Source: Methanobacteriota archaeon (GTDB taxonomy: Archaea; Thermoplasmatota; Poseidoniia; Poseidoniales; Poseidoniaceae). From it: a DNA stretch of 17,197 nt. Position numbers and translations under genes: made by a program. Under the pieces are notes generated by a model that saw only the letters and a list, made by a program, of their open reading frames with translations, was not told the DNA's origin and made no database searches. How positions within the stretch are numbered: the first letter of the stretch is position 1; each line of letters begins with the position of its first letter. The stretch is taken from NCBI GenBank assembly GCA_009936765.1, contig JAACDL010000070.1, positions 1 to 17,197 on the forward strand. The letters run 5' to 3'. This document shows positions 9,554-14,912 of the stretch, one piece after another.

Positions 9554-9829
9554 GTGGTAATGTATCTAATCGCCTTGGGGGCAATGTCGTATGCAGTTTG
9601 GACAATGGTTCAGATGCGTCGTATTAAGAGAGGCGAAGAAGTAGATGAGACCGATCAAACAGCAGAGGTTGCAGAAGAAATGGCTGGCAAAGTCGTGCCA
9701 ACTATTGAGCAACCCGAGCCAGCAATTCAACCTGGACCGCCTATACCTCCATCAGGGTTGCCAGAAGGGTGGACTGCGGAACAATGGACTCATTATGGGC
9801 ATCAATATGTCGAAACAATGAATCAATGA
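9554..9829 (+). CDS. C-terminal membrane anchor and cytosolic tail of the giant protein (detached fragment)
   Basis: This segment is in the same frame as the giant protein upstream and the frame is open from 9473. Its own possible starts (GTG 9554, ATG 9560) have only a poor ribosome binding site. The residues are one membrane helix (MYLIALGAMSYAVWTMV), a basic stop-transfer patch RRIKR, an acidic linker, a Pro-rich spacer and a tail GLPEGWTAEQWTHYGHQYVE. By the positive-inside rule the tail is cytosolic. The GW-T-x-EQW-xxYG-xxY pattern resembles a short C-terminal motif I associate with membrane proteins of marine Thermoplasmata; that is recollection, not a search result. Best reading: the last 92 residues of the upstream protein rather than an independent gene. 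If the TAG is real, internal initiation could still make it as a small membrane protein. Confidence 0.6.
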   Translation: MVMYLIALGAMSYAVWTMVQMRRIKRGEEVDETDQTAEVAEEMAGKVVPTIEQPEPAIQPGPPIPPSGLPEGWTAEQWTHYGHQYVETMNQ

Positions 9830-9839
9830 GGTAGGGCAC

Positions 9840-10262
9840 ATGTCTGGTCCTGAATCAATGGTCACTCTACAAGAGCGAATGGTAAATCTGATCAATCAAC
9901 TCGGCATGCCTGTATTGGAAACAAGTATGGTTATTTCACGCTGGACTAATCGATTACTCAAACAACTACAGGACCATTCTCAAAACCTTCCCGAGAACCT
10001 AGCTAAGCCTTGGCCTTTGGATGTAGTTCCTGTTGAGAGTGAATCATCCTTTGACTTGGATAAGGCCTTGGCTTTGGTAGACAGAGACAGGATGGATATC
10101 TTTGACACATTGATTCGTGTGACACTAGATGAAGAACAAATGTTGGTAAGTGATGCATTGGGAGTACTCAGGTCATGGGAGCATCTGATAAGGACACAAC
10201 TGTCTCAAGCAGCAGGGCCAGGGCAGTTGTTTAGTCCGACTGAAATCCCAGATGATTTTTAG
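9840..10262 (+). CDS. Conserved-looking 140-residue protein of unknown function
   Basis: ATG 9840 is preceded by GAGGT at 9828-9832, which overlaps the TGA of the upstream gene, so translation is probably coupled to it. I do not recognise the family. The protein is soluble-looking and mostly helical, with no signal peptide or membrane segment. There is an N-terminal helix with MVTLQERMVNLINQLGM, a middle acidic part with FDLDKALALVDRDRMDIFDT, and a C-terminal helix containing LRSWEHLIRTQLSQA. It ends DDF-TAG, backed by a TAA two codons later. The next gene starts 8 nt downstream. Its position directly after the cytosolic tail of the giant surface protein suggests it could be a cytosolic partner of that tail; this is inference from context only. 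Confidence 0.75.
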   Translation: MSGPESMVTLQERMVNLINQLGMPVLETSMVISRWTNRLLKQLQDHSQNLPENLAKPWPLDVVPVESESSFDLDKALALVDRDRMDIFDTLIRVTLDEEQMLVSDALGVLRSWEHLIRTQLSQAAGPGQLFSPTEIPDDF

Positions 10263-10270
10263 GTGAGGTA

Positions 10271-11029
10271 ATGAGATTATTTTTCATGGTTATTTTATTC
10301 GTATCTTCCTCTATCGCAGGTTGCTTCGGTGATGTATTGAATGATGACGAAGAACGAGGAATTTCTGGTGGCTTAGCATTAGCTTGCCTACAGGATGACA
10401 AATTCAAGGATATGGAGATTCATTTCCTTTTTGAAAAAGGGTATGATCCTATCGCTATGGACTTAGTGAAAACAAGATTGCAGGAGGTTTGTGACAAACC
10501 AGGTGGAATTAAGATTGTAGCCGAGGAAATCGATTTCAAGATCTATTCCACTTGGTCATCTAACGATGTTAGAGATGCAAGATGGAAGCATGGTGGAGAC
10601 GCTATGGGTTCAGAAACCTTGCATTGGTATTTCCTATTCCCATCGGGGACTCATGAAGATTCTTCGGTACTGGGAGTAGCTGTTGACGCTTCTACAGTAG
10701 CAATATTCAAAGATTCAGTGGATGAAGCTGAAGGCCTGTTCGGTCGACCCTCGAGTGAAGAAGTAGAGCGAGCGGTTACCGTACATGAAGCCGGGCATTT
10801 ACTTGGCCTAGTGAACTTGGTGTACACATCCCCGATTGATCACGAGGATTCAGAGCACCCGAATCATTCTAACAATGAGGATTCTGTCATGTATTGGGCA
10901 ATTGAAACCAATGATGTTGGTAATTTCCTTACTGGAAATATCCCTGATGAGTTTGACGATGACGACAAATCAGACTTAGAAGGAATGGCAAGTGGTTCAC
11001 TAAAATGTAAGAAACAATTGTGGTCATGA
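10271..11029 (+). CDS. Lipoprotein with metzincin-like HEAGH zinc protease site
   Basis: ATG 10271 follows an AGGTGAGGT ribosome binding site that overlaps the upstream TAG, so the gene is third in the operon. Residues 1-17 are a hydrophobic signal and SIAGC gives a lipobox with C18 as lipid anchor. The mature part contains HEAGHLLGLVN (H172, E173, H176, G179), the HExxHxxGxx(H/D) zinc signature of metzincin/matrixin-type peptidases. SVMYW (M207) about 25 residues later looks like the Met-turn. The usual third zinc ligand (His or Asp at the last signature position) is Asn182; H191, H196 and H199 in the DHEDSEHPNHSNNED stretch are possible substitutes. Likely an extracytoplasmic peptidase acting at the cell surface. 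Substrate unknown; loss of activity cannot be excluded. Its stop overlaps the stop of the convergent gene by a few bases. Confidence 0.8.
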   Translation: MRLFFMVILFVSSSIAGCFGDVLNDDEERGISGGLALACLQDDKFKDMEIHFLFEKGYDPIAMDLVKTRLQEVCDKPGGIKIVAEEIDFKIYSTWSSNDVRDARWKHGGDAMGSETLHWYFLFPSGTHEDSSVLGVAVDASTVAIFKDSVDEAEGLFGRPSSEEVERAVTVHEAGHLLGLVNLVYTSPIDHEDSEHPNHSNNEDSVMYWAIETNDVGNFLTGNIPDEFDDDDKSDLEGMASGSLKCKKQLWS

Positions 11030-11356
11030 GGCATTTGAGACAATACGACTTGAGTCTCTCCATGCATCAAATATTGACCATAAGTAGAGCAGTATCCAAA
11101 GTACTAGAGTAAATGCAAGTGGGATTTGCAATAAAAACCAATCACGCCCTCTCCTATGATTACGGTTAAAGTGCTGGCCAAGGAACAAAAATGGTATCAG
11201 TGAAAGTGCAACTGCAAATATTGGCCTGAGTGCACCCCAGATGCCAACTCCTGCAGTTATTTCATTCCAAATCGTTTTACTGACGGCGATTTTGTCAAGA
11301 TCCGGTTCATCGATAGGTACAACCACCTCGATGACATCATCTTCGTACTCCATCAT
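11024..11356 (-). CDS. Small two-helix membrane protein, unknown function
   Basis: The protein is 110 residues with tandem ATGs (11356 and 11353); either may be used and the ribosome binding site is weak. An acidic N-terminal part (about 30 residues) is followed by a hydrophobic segment (about residues 36-60), a basic loop NRNHRRGRDW, and a second long hydrophobic segment (about 73-97) ending in LWSIFDAWRDSSR. That last phrase resembles the IYDAYxxA-type end of many small archaeal and bacterial membrane proteins. I do not recognise a named family. It converges on the metalloprotease gene with a 6-nt overlap at 11024-11029 and diverges from the Pcp-Nudix gene. Confidence 0.7.
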   Translation of the reverse strand: MMEYEDDVIEVVVPIDEPDLDKIAVSKTIWNEITAGVGIWGALRPIFAVALSLIPFLFLGQHFNRNHRRGRDWFLLQIPLAFTLVLWILLYLWSIFDAWRDSSRIVSNAS

Positions 11357-11428
11357 TCACTCGTGCAAGCGGCTACTTGTCAATGTGACGACGCAAATCT
11401 CATTGAACTATACTTATTGAGGCCAAAT
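11357..11428. promoter_or_regulatory. Divergent promoter region with TATA-like element
   Basis: These 72 nt separate two divergent genes. CTATACTTAT (about 11409-11418) is the most TATA-like stretch. It is well placed, about 55 nt upstream of the minus-strand start, but too close to ATG 11429 for a leadered plus-strand transcript. Weak evidence. Confidence 0.3.
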
Positions 11429-12352
11429 ATGCAGGGGCGGATATTGGTGACTGGGTTCAAGCCTTTTGGGGGTCATCTTTCCAATGTCTCCGAGGAAGTA
11501 GCAAAATCACTACACGGTGAAATTGTTAGAGGTCGTGTCATAGAATCTTTGGTATTGTCAGTAGATGAATCTGGTTCCAGAGAAGTTTCTAATTTATTAC
11601 CTGATAACAAATATGATGCAATCATGCATTTGGGTCTTGCTGAAAAAGCAGATTATCCAAGAATTGAGATGCGAGCAAAGGACATTCTAGATTTCCGTAT
11701 TCCTGACAATTCTGGAAGACAAGTTAGCAGTACCAAAATCAGCGGGGAAGGAGATTTGTACTCAACTATTAATCCTGAAGATTGGGACATAGTCAAGATG
11801 ATTGATTCACCCGTTATCAGCCACGATGCTGGAGAGTACCTGTGCAATGAGACATTATATCGGACTCTTTTGTCATTGAGTGACAACACTCCTTGCTTCT
11901 TTCTCCACTTACCTCAACCCCAAAATGATGCCAGAGGTCTCGCCTTGCAATGCTTGGACCGAATGTTACGCCCACCTTGTTTGGATGTAGGAGCGGGTGC
12001 GATTATTCATGATGGAAAATTCCTTGCAGCAAGGAGAGCTCCTAGTGAAAACCATGCAGGATGGTGGGAATTCCCTGGTGGGAAGTTCGAGGAAGGCGAA
12101 GACGCAGCAGCATGCCTCGTTAGAGAGATTATGGAAGAGTTAGAGCTTGAAGTCGAAATTGGTGATGGTATTGGAATCTGGATATTCGACCACGGCGATG
12201 TAGTCGTCAGGCTGCATGTCATGGAGTGTAGAATATTATCTGGAGATATGAAATTGCATGTTCATGATAAGGTCGTATGGTGCGAAGGTCCTAACGAAGT
12301 AGAATGGTTAGGTCCAGACCAAGAAATAGCTGAAGCAATCAGTGCCAGGTAA
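11429..12352 (+). CDS. Pyroglutamyl peptidase I (C15) - Nudix hydrolase fusion
   Basis: The start is ATG 11429 with GAGG 6 nt upstream. A longer in-frame form from GTG 11363 lacks family similarity in its first 22 residues. Residues 1-183 match pyrrolidone-carboxylate peptidase, which removes N-terminal pyroglutamate from peptides: opening ILVTGFKPFGG, Glu80 in YPRIEMRAKD, IPDNSGRQ at 91-98, Cys139 in AGEYLCN, and His160 in FFLHLP. The Glu-Cys-His catalytic set is intact and at usual spacing. Residues 185-307 are a Nudix domain of MutT type: GWWEFPGGKFEEGED, then REIMEEL, giving GX5EX7REUXEEXEU with the late Gly replaced by Glu. The two domains join with almost no linker (CLDRMLRPPCLDVGAGAI). 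The Nudix half could act as a house-cleaning (d)NTP pyrophosphatase. The 3' end overlaps the convergent UPF0201 gene by 14 nt. Confidence 0.88.
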   Translation: MQGRILVTGFKPFGGHLSNVSEEVAKSLHGEIVRGRVIESLVLSVDESGSREVSNLLPDNKYDAIMHLGLAEKADYPRIEMRAKDILDFRIPDNSGRQVSSTKISGEGDLYSTINPEDWDIVKMIDSPVISHDAGEYLCNETLYRTLLSLSDNTPCFFLHLPQPQNDARGLALQCLDRMLRPPCLDVGAGAIIHDGKFLAARRAPSENHAGWWEFPGGKFEEGEDAAACLVREIMEELELEVEIGDGIGIWIFDHGDVVVRLHVMECRILSGDMKLHVHDKVVWCEGPNEVEWLGPDQEIAEAISAR

Positions 12353-12845
12353 CGGCTTCGCCTTTTTGATCCATTGTGAACTCATCCCCAACCTTTCGTG
12401 GGATATTTTCTCTTCCGCCGTGCCAAGTCGCTGCTTCGAGCCAATCCTCTAAGTTCTCACCACCAATCTCTACAGTGATGAGGCCGCCCAATGTTTTGTC
12501 TCCCGGTAACGGGAATGCAACTTTGCCTGCCAGTGCCGCTTGTCTAGAAATATGAAATATCGTTCCACTGGTATCAAGATTTGCAGACATGAAATCAAGT
12601 GATGTGTCAAGTATTGATTGATTATGTAGGGAATTTAGGAAACTGTCTAATGGAACCCCTTCACAAGCTAAAACATCATCCTGTTCTGTAGGGAATCTTG
12701 GACTACTGGGTAGTCCGCAAGTAAACTCTGGAAACAACTTAAGAATTGCATCCATTACTAATTCGGGGTTATCTGCACCTGTGATCTTAGTAGAAACCAA
12801 TACCGATAATCCCTCATCGACTCCGGTTAGTTTCAATCTCGGCAT
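12339..12845 (-). CDS. UPF0201 family protein (predicted RNA-binding, archaeal)
   Basis: The protein is 168 residues from ATG 12845. A longer form from 13004 would overlap the divergent glycosyltransferase start by 84 nt, and its first 53 residues look non-coding, so the shorter start is chosen. An AGGT lies just 2 nt before this ATG, so the exact start is not certain. Family landmarks are an N-terminal strand, then NPELVMDAILKLFPE (26-40), a short variable loop, LDSFLNSLHNQSILDTS (66-82), IFHISRQAALAGKVAF (96-111) and LGGLITVEI (119-127). The RQAA-x-GKV-x-F block corresponds to the KQAA-x-GKVNF block that defines UPF0201, an archaeal family with a ribosomal-protein-like fold proposed to bind RNA. 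The tail from about 145 is an extra, family-atypical extension. Specific function unknown. Confidence 0.8.
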   Translation of the reverse strand: MPRLKLTGVDEGLSVLVSTKITGADNPELVMDAILKLFPEFTCGLPSSPRFPTEQDDVLACEGVPLDSFLNSLHNQSILDTSLDFMSANLDTSGTIFHISRQAALAGKVAFPLPGDKTLGGLITVEIGGENLEDWLEAATWHGGRENIPRKVGDEFTMDQKGEAVTWH

Positions 12846-12920
12846 ATACCTGCCCAGAAGCCCATGGTCAATGAAGTTGACAGGCCAACCTTGACATTCT
12901 TGTTGCGAACCGAGTGAATC

Positions 12921-13757
12921 ATGGAAGTTCGGGTTTGTGCAGTAGTGCCCGTTCTCAATGAGGGTGAATTCATCACGCGTTGTATCGATAGCCTTCTGGC
13001 TCAAACAATGCCGGTCGATGTACTGGTTTTGGATGGTGGTTCAACAGATGGCACTCTTGATTTGCTTTCCAAATATGGTGATTCAATCACCGTGCTAAAC
13101 AACCCTGGCAAGAGAGTTGCACAAGCAAGAAACCTTGCACTGGAGAATATCTCAGATGAGATTACTCACTGTTTGGAAATAATTGGCCATTCTTGGATAG
13201 ATTCTGACCATGTTGAGAGAAGAGTCTCCGAACTGTTGGACTTGGAGAGTAGTTTGGGTACCAAAATAGGTGCTATTGGATGCAGGACAGAATCTGGTGA
13301 TTCTACTGATACGGTTTCAAAATGGGTCGAAGGAGCACTAGCCTCTCCAATCGGATCTGGCGGTGGCCAGTTTCAGCGATTTAAGGGTACAGAGAAGACA
13401 AAAGTTCCAGCATTTTGTCTGCATAATGTCGAGGCATTACGCGAAGTGAATGGTTGGGATGAACGGTTCATAACCAGCCAAGACAGTGATTTGTCAATGC
13501 GTCTTATCGCTGCAGGCTGGCAATTATGGCGTTCAGATATTTCATCAGTGTACATGCACAAAAGGTCGTCATTATCTAATTGGTGGAAAATGTGTCATAG
13601 GTATGGGTTCTGGCGAACTAAGGTTGTTGTAAAACATCCCAAAAGGTTGGATGTACGAGAACTTCTTCCACTTGTTGGTTTGGTAATGATATTCACTTTA
13701 CATCAATGGTGGTGGGCTCCTGCAACTTATGGAGTTGCACTTTTACTGATGGGGTGA
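12921..13757 (+). CDS. Family 2 glycosyltransferase (ExoA-like), cut by in-frame TGA
   Basis: ATG 12921 follows a modest GAGTGA site (12912-12917). The GT-A fold markers are clear: VVPVLNEGEFITRCIDSLLAQ at 8-28, VLVLDGGSTDGT (34-45, nucleotide-sugar binding), RVAQARNLAL (65-74), GWDERF followed by SQDSDLSMRL (acceptor/catalytic region, 178-194) and RYGFWRTKV (228-236). The normal metal-binding DxD/DAH spot reads EIIGHS (86-91): His and Ser are kept but the Asp is missing. Two hydrophobic segments follow (about 248-260 and 263-277), then TGA 13755-13757. The frame continues for 44 sense codons with another membrane helix, so the native protein was probably 322-323 residues. Likely role: membrane-attached sugar transfer in surface glycan or lipid glycosylation. 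Donor and acceptor are unknown. Confidence 0.85.
   Translation: MEVRVCAVVPVLNEGEFITRCIDSLLAQTMPVDVLVLDGGSTDGTLDLLSKYGDSITVLNNPGKRVAQARNLALENISDEITHCLEIIGHSWIDSDHVERRVSELLDLESSLGTKIGAIGCRTESGDSTDTVSKWVEGALASPIGSGGGQFQRFKGTEKTKVPAFCLHNVEALREVNGWDERFITSQDSDLSMRLIAAGWQLWRSDISSVYMHKRSSLSNWWKMCHRYGFWRTKVVVKHPKRLDVRELLPLVGLVMIFTLHQWWWAPATYGVALLLMG
13755..13757 (+). other. In-frame TGA interrupting the glycosyltransferase
   Basis: The codon before is the Gly of LLLMG. After it the same frame reads VYRQKDSVSSIIGIP and on through a hydrophobic helix to TGA 13890-13892. TGG (Trp) or CGA (Arg) would be a one-base ancestor. No selenocysteine insertion hairpin is apparent and no Sec genes are in the window. 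Confidence 0.7.
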
Positions 13758-13892
13758 GTCTATCGGCAGAAAGATTCTGTAAGTTCAATAATTGGAATTC
13801 CAATATGCTTGGTTATACTCCACACGGCATTTACAATCGGCTTATTCGATGGGTTGCTAAGAGCAGGTAGAGCCCCCAATGACCGCTCATGA
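13758..13892 (+). pseudogene. C-terminal remnant of the glycosyltransferase (last membrane helix)
   Basis: These are 44 sense codons in the glycosyltransferase frame, encoding SSIIGIPICLVILHTAFTIG followed by LFDGLLRAGRAPNDRS and TGA. ExoA-like glycosyltransferases typically end with a helix of the form LH-x-x-(Y/W/F)-G-x-G-F-x-x-G-L-x-R; LHTAFTIGLFDGLLR fits that pattern. It has no credible start of its own, so it is best read as the cut-off end of the upstream gene. It fills what would otherwise be a 177-nt gap. Confidence 0.65.
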
Positions 13893-13934
13893 TGCGCAAA
13901 CCTTCATGGCTGTAGTGACAAAGGAGAGAATTAG

Positions 13935-14858
13935 ATGGCAAGGCAATTCACCGCGTTAATTCTTCTTTTCACCCCTGCATTAGTTCTCAATGCTTTGAGG
14001 TTCCTAGTGACACCACTGGGTGAAATGATGGCGGTTTCAGTTGGATTGGATGTAATACTTCACATCATTTCTCTAGCATTTGGAATTTTTCTGTTTCGTA
14101 AAACTCGTGTCGTTAGAGACCACGAGTGGCAACGTAGCAAGGCAGTAAAAGCAGTAGGGAGCCAGTTCAAGGCAGAGGAAAGAGGCGTTTGGGAGAAAGA
14201 TGTGGTTATGGATACCCAACTATCTGTCGAGGGTCAGGCTAATCTGAAAGGTCAGGTTTCAGGATTGACAGGGAACATGACTTCTGTCGGAGACAGAGAG
14301 ATTGAATCAGAAGTAGAAGTAGAGATGTTGATTGATTCTGAACACGTAAGGAGGGCACAAGCCAGAGTTTCTGGTGACGAACAATTTGAGGAAGGTGCAG
14401 TTCATTCAACAATTGGTGCAGTTAGGAAAACCTCTCCAATGGATTCTTTCCTAGATTTCATTGCATCCTTAAGAGGTCGAGATCGCAAAGCCGAACGAGA
14501 TGCCAAAAAGAGTGCATCACTCTCTGCAAGGAGTAGTGAATCACCGGTAATTGCTCAACGTCCAATCGCTCCAATTCAGCCAATAGAATCCGAAGAAAGA
14601 AAGCCGAGTCCTATGGAGATGGTTTCAGTTACAGATACTGGAATTGAAACAGTAACAATAAATGAGGAAACAAACGAAATCAGCAAGCCTGTAGTCCAGG
14701 AAATGTCAATCGAGCAAATGGCATATGGTGCTCCACTTACAAAGAAATCAACAGGTAGCTCACAATCAGGCTTTTCCCCTCTTCCCACCTGTAAGTCATG
14801 TGGTGCAAACAATCCAGTCGGAGAGCGCTTCTGTTCTAATTGTGGTATCGACCTATGA
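13935..14858 (+). CDS. Membrane protein with C-terminal zinc ribbon, unknown function
   Basis: ATG 13935 is preceded by GGAGAG at a spacing of about 6 nt. The protein is 307 residues. Two membrane helices lie at the N terminus (about 6-27 and 36-54), then the basic patch FRKTRVVRDHEWQRSK, which places the rest in the cytosol. A charged, low-complexity middle (about 65-280) has regularly alternating polar residues and a Ser/Pro-rich part, probably disordered. The last 22 residues are a zinc ribbon, C286-K-S-C289 and C300-S-N-C303, in the form CxxCGxxN...FCxxCG common in prokaryotic membrane and regulatory proteins. Function unknown; the ribbon suggests protein contacts rather than catalysis. 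It lies 42 nt after the extended glycosyltransferase frame and 54 nt before dnaJ, on the same strand. Confidence 0.78.
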   Translation: MARQFTALILLFTPALVLNALRFLVTPLGEMMAVSVGLDVILHIISLAFGIFLFRKTRVVRDHEWQRSKAVKAVGSQFKAEERGVWEKDVVMDTQLSVEGQANLKGQVSGLTGNMTSVGDREIESEVEVEMLIDSEHVRRAQARVSGDEQFEEGAVHSTIGAVRKTSPMDSFLDFIASLRGRDRKAERDAKKSASLSARSSESPVIAQRPIAPIQPIESEERKPSPMEMVSVTDTGIETVTINEETNEISKPVVQEMSIEQMAYGAPLTKKSTGSSQSGFSPLPTCKSCGANNPVGERFCSNCGIDL

Positions 14859-14874
14859 GCGTTGGACTGAATAA

Positions 14875-14889
14875 CCCCCTCCTCCCCCC
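14875..14889 (+). other. Pyrimidine (C-rich) tract upstream of dnaJ
   Basis: A 15-nt all-pyrimidine run (C5 T C2 T C6) lies between the zinc-ribbon gene and dnaJ. It stands out from the surrounding AT-rich sequence. It could pair weakly with the G-rich dnaJ ribosome binding site 12 nt downstream (CCTC with GAGG, or CCAC with GTGG), or take part in termination. No role is shown. Confidence 0.4.
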
Positions 14890-14900
14890 ACTGGATAATC

Positions 14901-14906
14901 GAGGTG
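14901..14906 (+). promoter_or_regulatory. Shine-Dalgarno GAGGTG that sets the dnaJ start
   Basis: GAGGTG ends 6 nt before ATG 14913. The upstream in-frame GTGs (14904, 14907) lie inside the G-rich site, so ATG 14913 is the start. Confidence 0.75.
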
Positions 14907-14912
14907 GTGAAT

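Noticed and set aside
11363..11428. GTG start at 11363 for the Pcp-Nudix gene.
   Set aside because: The peptidase family begins at ILVTGF and ATG 11429 has a good GAGG site; the added 22 residues look like translated leader.
12846..13004. N-terminal extension of the UPF0201 gene to 13004.
   Set aside because: It overlaps the divergent glycosyltransferase start, has no family similarity, and the shorter start matches the known length better.
13755..13757. Selenocysteine at the glycosyltransferase TGA.
   Set aside because: No Sec machinery or clear SECIS-like hairpin is seen, and the residue is not in a redox motif; Trp or Arg loss is simpler.
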